This document shows, one piece after another, positions 55,417-64,000 of a DNA stretch of 64,000 nucleotides. The translations under genes were made by a program, and so were the position numbers. Position 1 is the first letter of the stretch. Each line of letters opens with the position of its first letter. The notes below the pieces were generated by a model. That model was not told the DNA's origin. It ran no database searches and saw nothing but the letters and a program-made list of their open reading frames with translations. The DNA comes from Pseudomonas sp. LP_7_YM (GTDB lineage Bacteria > Pseudomonadota > Gammaproteobacteria > Pseudomonadales > Pseudomonadaceae). The stretch lies in the NCBI RefSeq assembly GCF_004364435.1, contig NZ_SOCT01000003.1:372001-436000 (forward strand), given 5' to 3'.

Positions 55417-56208
55417 ATGCCGGCGCAGCGCTGGAGCACGCTCACGCTCCTGAGCCTCGGTTATTGCATCGCGCTGGTGTACGGGCAGTTGAGCATTCCG
55501 GTCGTGGTCACGTTCGGTTTATTGATCATGGCCGGGATCTGCGTCAGCCAGTTCCCTCATTGGGCGGTTCGCGCCTTCGGCCATGTGCTTTTCGTTGCGC
55601 TGGCCGCGGGACTGGCGAGTCACTGGCTGCCTGGTTTTTTCAGCAGCAGAGTCATCGCCGCCGTGCGCTTCACGCCGGAAGCTGCGCCATTTTCGATGTA
55701 CCTGAACCTCGACAAGCCTCTGATTGGCTTCTGGATCGCGCTGACATGTCCCTGGGTGTTTTGCGCTGTGACCCTGCGCCGTATGCTGATCGTCAGCAGC
55801 GTGGCGGTGCCTGTCACCCTCGGGGCGTGTTTGACGAGCGCCATCGTGATGCACCAGATCGGCTGGTCGCCAAACTGGCCCGAGCAAGGTGGCATCTGGG
55901 CGTTGAATAATCTGCTGCTGGTGACCGTCACGGAAGAACTGCTCTTTCGCGGCTATATACAAGGCGGCCTGAGCCGTCTGCTGCAGCGGGTTCCTTGTCA
56001 CCAAACACTGGCGATGCTCATCGCCGCGCTGTTGTTCGGACTCGCACACATGGGTAGCGGCTGGCAGTGGGTGGTGCTTGCCGGGCTGGCCGGGCTCGGC
56101 TGCGGCGTCGCTTACCGTTACGGCGGGTTCCCCGCAGCGGTCATCACCCACTTCGGGCTTGATCTTGCGCATTTCAGCCTGTTCACCTATCCGATGTTCG
56201 ACCGCTGA
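55417..56208 (+). CDS. CPBP-family intramembrane glutamic endopeptidase
   Basis: A 263-residue membrane protein with about seven hydrophobic segments. The CPBP (Abi) motifs are VTEELLFRGYIQGGLSRLLQ near residue 173 (Glu-Glu and Arg of motif 1), ALLFGLAHMGSGW near 208 (His) and VITHFGLDLAHFSLF near 245. Relatives cut prenylated or other membrane proteins. The substrate is not known, and such proteases in bacteria are often tied to peptide maturation, but no precursor gene is seen here. The next gene, aer, follows after about 100 bases. Confidence 0.88.
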   Translation: MPAQRWSTLTLLSLGYCIALVYGQLSIPVVVTFGLLIMAGICVSQFPHWAVRAFGHVLFVALAAGLASHWLPGFFSSRVIAAVRFTPEAAPFSMYLNLDKPLIGFWIALTCPWVFCAVTLRRMLIVSSVAVPVTLGACLTSAIVMHQIGWSPNWPEQGGIWALNNLLLVTVTEELLFRGYIQGGLSRLLQRVPCHQTLAMLIAALLFGLAHMGSGWQWVVLAGLAGLGCGVAYRYGGFPAAVITHFGLDLAHFSLFTYPMFDR

Positions 56209-56313
56209 CTATTGACCTGCCGCAACGCGCTTCATGACGCAGTTCACAAAATGCTTAATTTCCTGGCAAGCGAGCCGATAACTCGTCAAAGCCTTTCCCG
56301 GACAGACCAGCTT

Positions 56314-57879
56314 ATGCGTAATAACCAGCCCATTACCCAACGCGAACGGACCTTCCCGGCGCAGCAACGCTTGATCTCGACCACCGATGCACGCGGCGTG
56401 ATCACCTACTGCAACGATGCATTCGTCGAGATCAGTGGCTTCTCCCGTGAGGAATTGCTCAAGGCGCCACATAACGTGGTGCGTCACTCTGACGTCCCGC
56501 CGGCCGTGTTCGAGCACATGTGGGGGACCCTCAAGCAGGGCCTGCCGTGGATGGGCATCGTCAAAAACCGCTGCAAGAACGGCGACCATTACTGGGTCAA
56601 CGCCTACGTCACGCCGATCTTCGATGGCAAGGATGTAGTGGGTTTCGAATCGGTACGGATCAAACCTACTGCCGAGCAGATTCGTCGTGCTGAAGCGCTC
56701 TATCAGCGCATCAATGCCGGCAAATCTGCCGTGCCCAGCCGCGACACCTGGCTGCCGGTGCTGCAGGACTGGCTGCCATTCATTCTGGTCAGTCAGTTGA
56801 GCTTCCTGATCGGTGTGTGGCTCAACTCACATTGGGGTTTCGCGTTGGCGGCCGCCCTGTCCGTACCGTTGGGCCTGCTCGGTCTGACCTGGCAGCAGCG
56901 CGGGATCAAGCGCCTGTTACGACTGGCCGAACAAACGACCTCAGACCCGCTGATCGCGCAGATGTACACCGACAGCCGTGGTCCGCAAGCGCGTCTGGAA
57001 ATGTCCATCCTCAGTCAGGAAGCCCGCCTGAAGACCTGTCTGACGCGGCTGCAGGACACTGCCGAACACCTGAACTCGCAAGCGCGACAATCCAACAGCC
57101 TGGCCCAGGCCAGTTCCAATGCGCTTGATCGTCAACGCCTGGAAACCGAACAGGTCGCCACCGCCATCAATCAGATGGCGTCGACCACGCAGGAGGTCGC
57201 CAACCACGTTCAACGCACCGCCGAGGCCACGCAGCAAGCCAATGCACTGACCCGCCGAGGTCGTGACATCGCCAGTGAAACCCGCGAAGCCATCCAGCGC
57301 CTGTCATCCTCGGTGGGAGAAACCGGCGTGACTGTCACCCAACTGGCCAAGGACAGCGACGAGATCGGTGGCGTGGTCGACGTGATCAAAGGTATCGCCG
57401 ATCAGACCAACCTGCTGGCCCTGAACGCTGCTATCGAAGCGGCACGTGCGGGCGAGATGGGCCGTGGCTTTGCCGTAGTGGCCGACGAGGTGCGCCAGTT
57501 GGCACAACGCACCACCGAATCCACGGGGCAGATCCACTCGCTGATCGCCAAGCTGCAAACGACCGCCAACAATGCCGTTCAGACCATGAACACCGGGCGT
57601 CGTCAGGCCGAAGAAGGCGTCGAGCAGGTTATGGAAGCTGACAAGGCGCTGGTGGGCATCAGCGACGCAGTGGCCAACATCACCGACATGACGGCTCAGA
57701 TCGCCGCAGCCACCGAAGAACAAAGCTCGGTCGCCGAAGAGGTCAGCCGCAACATCAGTACCATTGCCCACCTGGCGGACCAGACATCGGATGACGCCCG
57801 TCGCTCGGCCAACCTGAGTGCAGAGCTGACCAATACTGCCAACAGCCAGTACTCACTGGTCGAGCGTTTCAACCGCTGA
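56314..57879 (+). CDS. aer: Aerotaxis receptor Aer (PAS-MCP)
   Basis: A 521-residue energy-taxis receptor. An N-terminal PAS domain (about 18-115) has [40 protein letters not shown] and [20 protein letters not shown], closely matching Aer and its FAD-binding PAS. A hydrophobic pair at about 150-190 anchors it without a periplasmic domain. The cytoplasmic MCP domain has the conserved hairpin tip [20 protein letters not shown] and [18 protein letters not shown]. The frame is open to 56212, but the ATG at 56314 starts the conserved protein ([16 protein letters not shown]). It should signal through CheA/CheW in response to electron transport. Confidence 0.93.
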   Translation: MRNNQPITQRERTFPAQQRLISTTDARGVITYCNDAFVEISGFSREELLKAPHNVVRHSDVPPAVFEHMWGTLKQGLPWMGIVKNRCKNGDHYWVNAYVTPIFDGKDVVGFESVRIKPTAEQIRRAEALYQRINAGKSAVPSRDTWLPVLQDWLPFILVSQLSFLIGVWLNSHWGFALAAALSVPLGLLGLTWQQRGIKRLLRLAEQTTSDPLIAQMYTDSRGPQARLEMSILSQEARLKTCLTRLQDTAEHLNSQARQSNSLAQASSNALDRQRLETEQVATAINQMASTTQEVANHVQRTAEATQQANALTRRGRDIASETREAIQRLSSSVGETGVTVTQLAKDSDEIGGVVDVIKGIADQTNLLALNAAIEAARAGEMGRGFAVVADEVRQLAQRTTESTGQIHSLIAKLQTTANNAVQTMNTGRRQAEEGVEQVMEADKALVGISDAVANITDMTAQIAAATEEQSSVAEEVSRNISTIAHLADQTSDDARRSANLSAELTNTANSQYSLVERFNR

Positions 57880-57899
57880 TAACCCACGTTCCATCCCGA

Positions 57900-57929
57900 G
57901 CCCTGGCAGTTCGTCTGCCGGGGCTTTTT
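57900..57929 (+). terminator. Rho-independent terminator after aer
   Basis: GCCCTGGCAG and CTGCCGGGGC form a near-perfect stem with a 5-base loop, followed by TTTTTA, 20 bases after the stop. Confidence 0.88.
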
Positions 57930-58650
57930 ATGGCCCGGTGTAAAGCAGGAAATATTCAACGTTGCGTGTGTGATCGCTTTCCCGGGCTATTCCAGGGACT
58001 GTAGGGCTGACAGATGGAGGAGGCTTCCACGGGTTTAGTTAGTGTTATGAACGACGCAAACCGTGTAATCCGACGAGCGGACCCTGCTTCCTGTCAGGGT
58101 CACTTTTGAACGTGAAGCGCTGCACACCCTTGCTGTCCGAATAGGGTTATTGGCTACGCCGTGACCGAGCGCGTTGGTAACCGGCGGATCAGATCGCTCC
58201 CCGTGGCCCTGTCAATAACTTTGTAACAGCATAATCCCGATATTCGTTCGACTATTTGACGCGCAGACCTCCATGCATATGCATCCAGGTCTGTTCAAGA
58301 GCCACTCAATGAGCATTATCTGGATTTATTTTTTTCATGCTTATTTCCTCAACGCCTACAACCGCTTAGGAACACTCCCATTCGCAAGCACATTCTGCAT
58401 CGCCAAATACGATACATATATAGTTACAACCCAGATAAAACGACGGAAACATGCAGAAATCCACATCCCGGGATTTTATTCAAGAGGAAAAATTTAACCT
58501 GTATAGCGATGTAAAGCTCTGCAAGCCACTCGATTGACAGTAGCTTTCACCGAATCGAACATATGCAGCTGAGACGCTCACGTCCTACAAATTAGGTTGT
58601 CATCGTCTGATTTTTAAACACCGTCACAACCATCTGATCAAGGAGCTTCC
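57930..58650. other. Long gene-poor region between aer and the 58.65-kb gene
   Basis: About 720 bases. It contains ACCCTG-CTTCCTGT-CAGGGT (58081-58100) followed by CACTTTTG, a possible weak terminator of a small RNA. The right half is AT-rich, with a 74-codon ORF (58273-58497) lacking a ribosome binding site. I see no supported gene. Confidence 0.5.
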
Positions 58651-59307
58651 ATGGAAGACGAAATGGACATCCAGCCCTCTGCCGATCCACAAGATACCCC
58701 CCTGGATAACCATAAAAAATCAACGAAAGATCAGTTAATGGATAACAACAAAGAGCATGACGAACCAGCACTGCGCAAGACTACGGTTCCCCATTACCAG
58801 GACTTGCATGCGCCTCAGCCCCCAGGGGTCACCGCAAACGAGACCGCCACCTTCTACTCCGAGCATTTGCAAAGCGCCCTGGGGTTTCCATGGGAGCTGG
58901 ACGTGCAGGCCATGGCTGCCATGCCTTCCCTTCCTGCCCCGTTTCTCACCGGCGACAAGGACGGCGTCGTGACCGAAGAACAACTCATTGCCGGGGTGTT
59001 CATCAACGTCCCTCGCACCGCTAAAATCTGGGCCGGGGATCAATTGAAGATGCGTTGGGGCAACTGCACTTTCTACACCACCGTCGGGGAGTCCAGCGGT
59101 CGAACCGGACCACGACTGATCCAGTACCTCAATGCCGAGAAACTGGGTAGCTACAAGACTGGCGCGATCGAGATTCGCTACGAGGTGGTTCGACGTACAC
59201 GCCTGGTCGGCATTTCGGAAACCTTGAAAATTGTCCTGCGCTGCGATGGGAAAGATCATCCAAAGACGCAGCGCGGTCGGGCAATTCGCCGTCGCAAACT
59301 GCAATAG
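58651..59307 (+). CDS. Protein of unknown function, 218 residues, Pseudomonas-type beta-rich domain
   Basis: AAGGAGC lies just before the ATG at 58651. The first 50 residues are polar and disordered (DPQDTPLDNHKKSTKDQLMD). A structured part follows (about 85-205): AAMPSLPAPFLTGDKDGVVT, QLIAGVFINVPRTAKIWAGD, RTGPRLIQYLNAEKLGSYKT and IEIRYEVVRRTRLVGISETL, likely beta-rich and Ig-like. The C-terminus is basic (KTQRGRAIRRRKLQ). There is no signal peptide. I do not recognise a named family; similar domains seem to occur in other Pseudomonas proteins by memory. Monocistronic with its own terminator. Confidence 0.65.
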   Translation: MEDEMDIQPSADPQDTPLDNHKKSTKDQLMDNNKEHDEPALRKTTVPHYQDLHAPQPPGVTANETATFYSEHLQSALGFPWELDVQAMAAMPSLPAPFLTGDKDGVVTEEQLIAGVFINVPRTAKIWAGDQLKMRWGNCTFYTTVGESSGRTGPRLIQYLNAEKLGSYKTGAIEIRYEVVRRTRLVGISETLKIVLRCDGKDHPKTQRGRAIRRRKLQ

Positions 59308-59319
59308 CAATCATCAAGA

Positions 59320-59345
59320 CCCCGACTGCTTCATTGCGGTCGGGG
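59320..59345 (+). terminator. Hairpin terminator after the 58.65-kb gene
   Basis: CCCCGAC and GTCGGGG form a 7-bp stem with a 12-base loop, 13 bases after the stop, followed by CTTAG. The T-tract is weak. Confidence 0.65.
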
Positions 59346-59961
59346 CTTAGTCACGAGATTACAAACCGCTATTGCAGCGCGAAACGCGTCAGAACCCGAT
59401 GCGCAGCCCCACGTCGCCTCCAACCAGTGCCCCCCCGTTCCGCTTCTGAACACCATGCCCCCTGGGCAACTTCCCGAGCCCACGTTTCAGTAGTTTCACG
59501 CCTCCCTCTGCCGCCCCTGCCTGGGAAAAAAGAGTACTCATGGACAGCGCAAGCACACTCACCCCCTGCGGACTAAATACTCCAGATATACGCACGCCTC
59601 CCTCTTGCATGAGAGCACTACAAACCTGGGAACCCATACGTTCCTTGTGAATAAAAACCATAAAAAATCACAGTAGGATACATCCCAAAGGGTCAACGTT
59701 TTTTCTTACTCCAAAAAATTCACAGTTCCGATATTTCCACGTTTTAGGGCAAAAAACCTGCACAACTTTTTCTGAGTTCCTTATTAACGTCCTACAAAAC
59801 TTCAAAAAATCCTACATATGTAGATTTTTACCACGTTGACCGAGGAATAATCTTGCGATTAATTTATTTGCGGAACAGGGAGGTCCTGCACACCCGAAAC
59901 ACGCTCAATACGAATTCCATTTTTTGGCACTTGGAAAAGCACATCTATACAAAGGACTTTT
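59346..59961. other. Gene-poor region with a possible remnant gene
   Basis: Except for the minus-strand ORF at 59389-59637, no supported gene is seen. The 59660-59930 part is AT-rich and probably carries the promoter of the 59.96-kb gene. Confidence 0.45.
59389..59637 (-). pseudogene. Possible remnant of an exported or outer-membrane protein gene
   Basis: AAGGAAC precedes the ATG at 59637. The frame has a signal-peptide-like stretch (GVSVLALSMSTLFSQAGAAE), then a short basic part, and ends GGDVGLRIGF. The final aromatic residue and alternating pattern resemble the last strand of an outer-membrane beta-barrel. At 82 residues it is too short for a barrel, so an internal deletion joining signal peptide and last strand is a possible reading. 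It could also be an unrelated small exported protein or a chance ORF. Confidence 0.3.
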
Positions 59962-60450
59962 ATGGAAAAAATTACGCAGTTCCCCTCCCCCGGCCGTCCC
60001 CGCGGTTCAAGCCAAGGCTATTTCCGCGCGTTAATCAACGACAAGCCCTTTACCACCACTCATTTGCAAGGGCACTTGTGCCTGCGCTCCGAATTGGCGG
60101 GCGAGCGCACGTGCAAGATATGGAAGGTCCACGCCACGGGCAAAGTCGCTTGGCGTCGTACCGTATTCGGCTTTTTCATCGATCAGTCGCTTGAGCCCGG
60201 CACTTACGATCTGGTACGCAACGAGCGGCTGACGGCGGTCTATCACCTCACGCCCAGACAGCAAGCGCAGGTCTATCATTCGCGGGATTTTCAGCACGGC
60301 AGCGTAACGTTGCATGAATGTGATGCACACACCGGACGGCTGCGCGGGGCGTTCGAATTTTCGATGTCGGCGATCGACTTCACCGTATCTCAAGGAGAAT
60401 TCGATCTGCGCTGCCGCCCCGCAGAGCCGTTTGAACCCTTAGCCGACTAG
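59962..60450 (+). CDS. Protein of unknown function, 162 residues
   Basis: AAAGGAC precedes the ATG at 59962. The product is probably beta-rich, with SSQGYFRALINDKPFTTTHL, HATGKVAWRRTVFGFFIDQS, PGTYDLVRNERLTAVYHLTP and FEFSMSAIDFTVSQGEFDLR. The last part, a strand followed by xxGxFxL, recalls small lipoprotein or calycin-like folds, but there is no signal peptide or lipobox. I do not recognise the family. Its last 12 bases overlap the convergent alpha/beta hydrolase gene. It lies beyond an AT-rich gap, so it may have arrived separately from its neighbours. Confidence 0.6.
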   Translation: MEKITQFPSPGRPRGSSQGYFRALINDKPFTTTHLQGHLCLRSELAGERTCKIWKVHATGKVAWRRTVFGFFIDQSLEPGTYDLVRNERLTAVYHLTPRQQAQVYHSRDFQHGSVTLHECDAHTGRLRGAFEFSMSAIDFTVSQGEFDLRCRPAEPFEPLAD

Positions 60451-61128
60451 CTTTCTGACGATCTGTTCGGCTGCGTCCTGCAAGCACGCCTCATGACTGA
60501 CACCTGCCGCCTTCAAGGGCTTGAGGTCGTGATTGGCAGTGGGCAACCAATGGACATGAATCTGGCGTGAAAGGATGTAGCCCTCGACGGTTTCGCGGTT
60601 GCCCAACGTATCGCGCTCCCCCTGAAGGATCAGGGTCGGGGTCCGGAGTTCGGCCAGATGCGCGACTCTGGGTTTTTCAGGCTTGCCTGCCGCATAGAAC
60701 GGGTAGCCAAGACAGATGAGCGCATCGGCTTGCAACTCGTCGGCGAGCAGACTGGCCATGCGCCCGCCCATGGATTTGCCGCCGATGGCCAAACACCCGC
60801 TGATATGAGGCCGTAATGTCGCATGAACCTGGCGCCAGCATTCGAGCAGCTTGGGCTGGGGATTGGGTGGGCGCCTGCCACCGTCGATCCGGCGCTGCTT
60901 CATGTATGGAAATTCGAAGCGCAGCACACCGACGCCCAACGTAGCCAGACGTTGGGCGATGTCATTCATGAACTCACTGTCCATCGGGGCCCCGGCGCCG
61001 TGGGCGAGAATCAGCGTTGCAGGCTCGCGTTTTTCGGACGGGACGGGAGCATTCCACAGCCAGCCCTGGTTTTTTGCCAGTTGCGCACATTGCTCGGCGT
61101 GAGTACTCGCAGAATGTTCTTTGCTCAT
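60439..61128 (-). CDS. Alpha/beta-hydrolase of the Tex30/KANL3-like (dienelactone hydrolase-related) family
   Basis: A 229-residue hydrolase. The oxyanion/N-terminal motif ATLILAHGAGAPMDSEFMND is near residue 36; the nucleophile elbow AIGGKSMGGRMASLLADEL (G-K-S-M-G) is near 115, and the acid and His are in LILQGERDTLGN near 165 and LPTANHDLKPLK near 195. Bacterial members are uncharacterised hydrolases; the substrate is unknown. The frame is open to 61176, but the conserved protein starts at the ATG at 61128. It is convergent with the 59.96-kb gene. Confidence 0.88.
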   Translation of the reverse strand: MSKEHSASTHAEQCAQLAKNQGWLWNAPVPSEKREPATLILAHGAGAPMDSEFMNDIAQRLATLGVGVLRFEFPYMKQRRIDGGRRPPNPQPKLLECWRQVHATLRPHISGCLAIGGKSMGGRMASLLADELQADALICLGYPFYAAGKPEKPRVAHLAELRTPTLILQGERDTLGNRETVEGYILSRQIHVHWLPTANHDLKPLKAAGVSHEACLQDAAEQIVRKLVG

Positions 61129-62068
61129 GTTTTTCTCGATCTGTCCTGACCGCGGGTAAGAGAAAATGCTCACCATTATGCCGAGGATCAGCGCGCCGGG
61201 CAGTACTGACGTACCATGACCTGACCGCAGCTAATGCTTACCTGCAGCGGGAACAATGGCTGCAGACCCAGTCTTGCGTACCGACGAACGTCTCGAAGAT
61301 CCTCAGCCGTGACAGCCCCGGTTCAGCTTCGGGTACTTACCCTGCCAGCACACTTCGGTAGAAAAAACACCTTCACCATGAGCGCCCCAAACCACACGCA
61401 ACCGGGCGGGTTCATTGATGAGATCGTCTTTTCTGACCGGCGCCGGTCGATCAACCGCGACGATCTCCGGCCTTATCTGCCAGCTCGGGCCAAATTTTTT
61501 GGGCAGTAATTAAGTGCAATTGTCGGCGGCTTTTGTATACAACCTGCGGTGTAGAAATGCTATCCCGTTCGCAGGGAATGCAGGGAGAGAATCGTTTCAG
61601 CGATCATCGAAGAAAGGTGAATGCCGCGCTCCGTCCGGGGCGCGGCAACTTGCCCTTGTCTCGCGGCCAAGTGTCGCTACCTCTGTTCATGCGGCTTCCA
61701 TCGGCGAACAAACCCGTCTAAGCTAAGCGCCACAGTGGTCCGGCTACAGCTGGCCACAGGCTCAGTGAAAGGATTGTGCACGATCTTTCAACCCTCTTGC
61801 AGACAGACAGCGCAGCCCTGTCAGTCACCCGCAGGGTTGTATCCAACTTTCTCCACTCACGCGCGCTGCCTCACCGACCTGTTTCCCCGCCCCTTCGGCC
61901 CACTTGGGCAGATCGCCTCGGCGCACCTACGCGCAGGCATCTGCTGAACCACCACAGCACTCGACGCCTGGCCTCGCCCCACGCTCCGGTGTAACGGAGG
62001 GCGTTGTCCATGATTGGATGCTGCGGCCGTTACCACACTAACAACCATCCAAACCGTGGAACCGTAGA
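61129..62068. other. Long gene-poor region upstream of ccoN
   Basis: About 900 bases with no supported gene; several overlapping plus-strand ORFs lack ribosome binding sites and family resemblance. It contains GCCGCGC/GCGCGGC arms (61623-61646) and CTCCG/CGGAG (61984-61999). I searched for an Anr/FNR box (TTGAT-N4-ATCAA) and found none. Confidence 0.5.
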
Positions 62069-63511
62069 ATGAGCACTGCAATCACGCCGACTGCGTATAA
62101 CTATAGGGTCGTCCGCCAGTTCGCCATCATGACGGTGGTCTGGGGGATTCTTGGCATGGGCCTGGGGGTCTTTATCGCTTCGCAGCTGGTATGGCCTGAC
62201 CTGAATTTCGGGCTTGAGTGGACCACGTTCGGGCGGCTGCGTCCGTTGCATACCAATCTGGTGATCTTCGCCTTCGGTGGCTGCGCACTGTTCGGTACTT
62301 CCTACTATGTCGTGCAGCGAACCTGTCAGACCCGGCTGATTTCCGACCGCCTGGCGGCCTTCCACTTCTGGGGCTGGCAGGCTGTAATCATCGGCGCAAT
62401 CGTGACCCTGCCTTTGGGTTACACCACCAGCAAGGAATACGCCGAACTGGAATGGCCGATCGCTATTCTGCTGGCTGTGGTATGGATTGCCTACGCGATA
62501 GTGTTCTTCGGCACCATCGCTCAGCGCAAGACCCGACACATCTACGTGGGCAACTGGTTCTACGGTGCATTCATTCTGGTGACGGCGATGTTGCACATCG
62601 TCAACCACATATCGCTGCCGGTGAGCCTCTTCAAATCGTACTCGGCCTATGCCGGGGCCACCGACGCCATGATCGAGTGGTGGTACGGGCACAACGCCGT
62701 AGGCTTTATCCTGACCACCGGCTTCCTCGGCATGATGTACTACTTCGTGCCAAAACAGGCCGAGCGCCCTATCTATTCGTATCGACTGTCCATCGTGCAC
62801 TTTTGGGCATTGATCACCCTTTATATCTGGGCCGGCCCGCACCACCTGCACTACACCGCGCTGCCTGATTGGGCACAGTCGCTGGGCATGGTGATGTCGA
62901 TCATCCTGCTGGCACCGAGCTGGGGCGGCATGATCAACGGCATGATGACCCTTTCGGGTGCCTGGCATAAGTTGCGCACTGACCCGGTCCTGCGTTTTCT
63001 CGTGGTGTCCCTGGCGTTCTATGGCATGTCAACGTTTGAAGGCCCGATGATGGCGATCAAGACCGTCAACTCGCTTTCGCACTACACCGACTGGACCATC
63101 GGTCATGTCCACGCCGGCGCGTTGGGCTGGGTGGCGATGATCTCCATCGGTTCGGTCTACCACATGATTCCGCGCCTGTATGGCCGTGCGCGGATGCACA
63201 GCATCGGCCTGATCAACACGCATTTCTGGCTCGCCACCATCGGCACCGTGTTGTACATCGCCTCGATGTGGGTCAACGGCATCACTCAGGGTCTGATGTG
63301 GCGTGCGATCAACGATGACGGCACCCTCACCTATTCCTTTGTGGAGGCGCTGCAAGCAGGCCATCCAGGCTATATCGTGCGCGCCGTGGGCGGTGCCACA
63401 TTCGCCAGCGGCATGCTGTTCATGGCCTACAACGTGTTCCGCACCGTACGGTCCTCGAATGCGCAGGAAGCCGACGCTGCCAGCCACATCGCCGTCGTGG
63501 GAGCCCACTGA
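62069..63511 (+). CDS. ccoN: cbb3-type cytochrome c oxidase subunit I
   Basis: A 480-residue catalytic subunit with 12 transmembrane helices that reduces O2 to water at a heme b/heme b3-CuB centre. Heme and copper ligand His residues are in [80 protein letters not shown] and [20 protein letters not shown], as expected for CcoN. It overlaps ccoO by one base (TGATG). Without an upstream Anr box this looks like the constitutively expressed Cco1-type operon rather than the Anr-induced Cco2 type. Confidence 0.97.
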   Translation: MSTAITPTAYNYRVVRQFAIMTVVWGILGMGLGVFIASQLVWPDLNFGLEWTTFGRLRPLHTNLVIFAFGGCALFGTSYYVVQRTCQTRLISDRLAAFHFWGWQAVIIGAIVTLPLGYTTSKEYAELEWPIAILLAVVWIAYAIVFFGTIAQRKTRHIYVGNWFYGAFILVTAMLHIVNHISLPVSLFKSYSAYAGATDAMIEWWYGHNAVGFILTTGFLGMMYYFVPKQAERPIYSYRLSIVHFWALITLYIWAGPHHLHYTALPDWAQSLGMVMSIILLAPSWGGMINGMMTLSGAWHKLRTDPVLRFLVVSLAFYGMSTFEGPMMAIKTVNSLSHYTDWTIGHVHAGALGWVAMISIGSVYHMIPRLYGRARMHSIGLINTHFWLATIGTVLYIASMWVNGITQGLMWRAINDDGTLTYSFVEALQAGHPGYIVRAVGGATFASGMLFMAYNVFRTVRSSNAQEADAASHIAVVGAH

Positions 63512-64000
63512 TGATCAAGCACGAAAAGCTCGAAAAGAACATCGGTCTGCTGGCGCTCTTCATGGTCCTCGCGGTCGCAGTGGGCGGCCTGACGCAAATC
63601 GTGCCGCTGTTTTTTCAGGATGTCACCACCAGGCCGGTCGAGGGCATGAAGCCGCGTCCGGCCCTGGAAGTGGAAGGCCGCGACGTGTTCATTGCCAATG
63701 GCTGTGTCGGTTGTCACTCGCAGATGATCCGCCCGTTCCGCGCCGAAACCGAACGCTATGGCCATTATTCGGTGGCGGGCGAAAGCGTGTGGGATCACCC
63801 GTTCCTGTGGGGTTCCAAACGCACCGGGCCGGACCTGGCTCGGGTGGGCGGTCGCTACTCGGACGACTGGCACCGCACGCACCTGTACAACCCGCGCGAC
63901 GTGGTGCCCGAATCGATCATGCCGGCCTATCCGTTTCTGGCGGACAACCCAATCGACGGCAAATTGACCGGCCGCAAACTGCAAGCCCTGCGCAGCCTGG
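63511..64000 (+). CDS. ccoO: cbb3-type cytochrome c oxidase subunit II, 5' part (runs off the window)
   Basis: 163 codons are visible of about 200. The N-terminal membrane anchor ([20 protein letters not shown]) is followed by the periplasmic mono-heme cytochrome c with the heme motif [10 protein letters not shown] and [20 protein letters not shown]; the axial Met is probably in [11 protein letters not shown]. Its ATG overlaps the ccoN stop. It brings electrons to CcoN. The remaining cco genes (ccoQ, ccoP) are expected just beyond the window. Confidence 0.96.
   Translation, partial: MIKHEKLEKNIGLLALFMVLAVAVGGLTQIVPLFFQDVTTRPVEGMKPRPALEVEGRDVFIANGCVGCHSQMIRPFRAETERYGHYSVAGESVWDHPFLWGSKRTGPDLARVGGRYSDDWHRTHLYNPRDVVPESIMPAYPFLADNPIDGKLTGRKLQALRSL

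Noticed and set aside
55417..56208. CPBP protease as part of a bacteriocin or abortive-infection system
   Set aside because: No precursor peptide, transporter or toxin gene is adjacent; the protein stands alone beside aer.
58273..58497. 74-codon ORF in the aer-58.65 kb gap
   Set aside because: No ribosome binding site, AT-rich surroundings, aromatic-rich sequence without a pattern; likely chance.
61234..61509. 91-codon ORF and an internal 43-codon version (from 61378) upstream of ccoN
   Set aside because: No ribosome binding site and no family resemblance; several overlapping ORFs of similar quality occur here.

Overview
The window is a chromosomal segment of a Pseudomonas, most likely from the broad fluorescens/syringae lineage. 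Evidence for this is the gene content (hmg tyrosine catabolism with an IclR regulator, glcDEFG-glcB, LacI-type GntR with gntK/gntP, RsmE-like CsrA, SfnR, Aer, ccoNO), the high GC, and repeated REP-type sequences (GTGGGAGCGAGCTTGCTC and relatives) in the intergenic gaps. I cannot assign a species. No rRNA, tRNA, CRISPR array, prophage or intact insertion sequence was seen.

Layout. 0-4.4 kb: the 3' part of a flavoprotein reductase, a 55-codon ORF, the frameshifted tail of a LysR gene, an MBL-fold hydrolase divergent from a TetR regulator, then a decayed pair (isonitrile hydratase-like DJ-1/PfpI gene and a GlxA-type regulator). 4.4-12 kb: D-aminoacylase, then tyrosine/homogentisate catabolism (fahA, hmgA, hmgR, hpd, maiA), with matching palindromes in front of hmgA and maiA. 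12-18.8 kb: glycolate oxidase glcDEF, glcG and malate synthase G, preceded by two GlcC-type dyads but no glcC. 18.9-22.2 kb: gluconate regulator, kinase and permease with three near-identical operators. 22.2-31.1 kb: an RsmE-like csrA with a strong hairpin upstream, a YdcH-type protein, an exported M20 carboxypeptidase, an orphan flavoprotein beside an AT-rich gap, several small conserved or unknown genes, and a membrane protein followed by a 24-residue membrane peptide.

31.1-35.7 kb: a Tat-exported molybdopterin oxidoreductase with a cytochrome b partner and a periplasmic protein, divergent from a two-component system whose probable binding dyads lie between them. 35.7-42.2 kb: a PL7 alginate lyase without a signal peptide, then a MarR-regulated FUSC/DUF1656/HlyD/OprM-type efflux operon. 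42.3-48.6 kb: aldo/keto reductase, PiT phosphate transporter, a sulfonate monooxygenase next to a SfnR-type sigma54 activator, and a coiled-coil protein. 48.7-57.9 kb: an FAD/NAD(P)-binding protein, an XRE-cupin regulator, rlmM, acnA, a CPBP protease and the Aer receptor. 57.9-62 kb: an accessory stretch with two unknown proteins, a remnant gene and an alpha/beta hydrolase. 62-64 kb: ccoN and the start of ccoO.

Most of the window is recognisable Pseudomonas metabolism. The least explained parts are the regulatory palindromes (a 28-bp dyad at 48.72 kb and the hairpin upstream of csrA), the redox/two-component locus at 31-35.7 kb, the 30-31 kb membrane protein with its micro-protein, and the 58-60.5 kb unknown genes. 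I did not find a clearly new multi-gene defence or biosynthetic system. All family calls are from reading the sequence; no database search was run.
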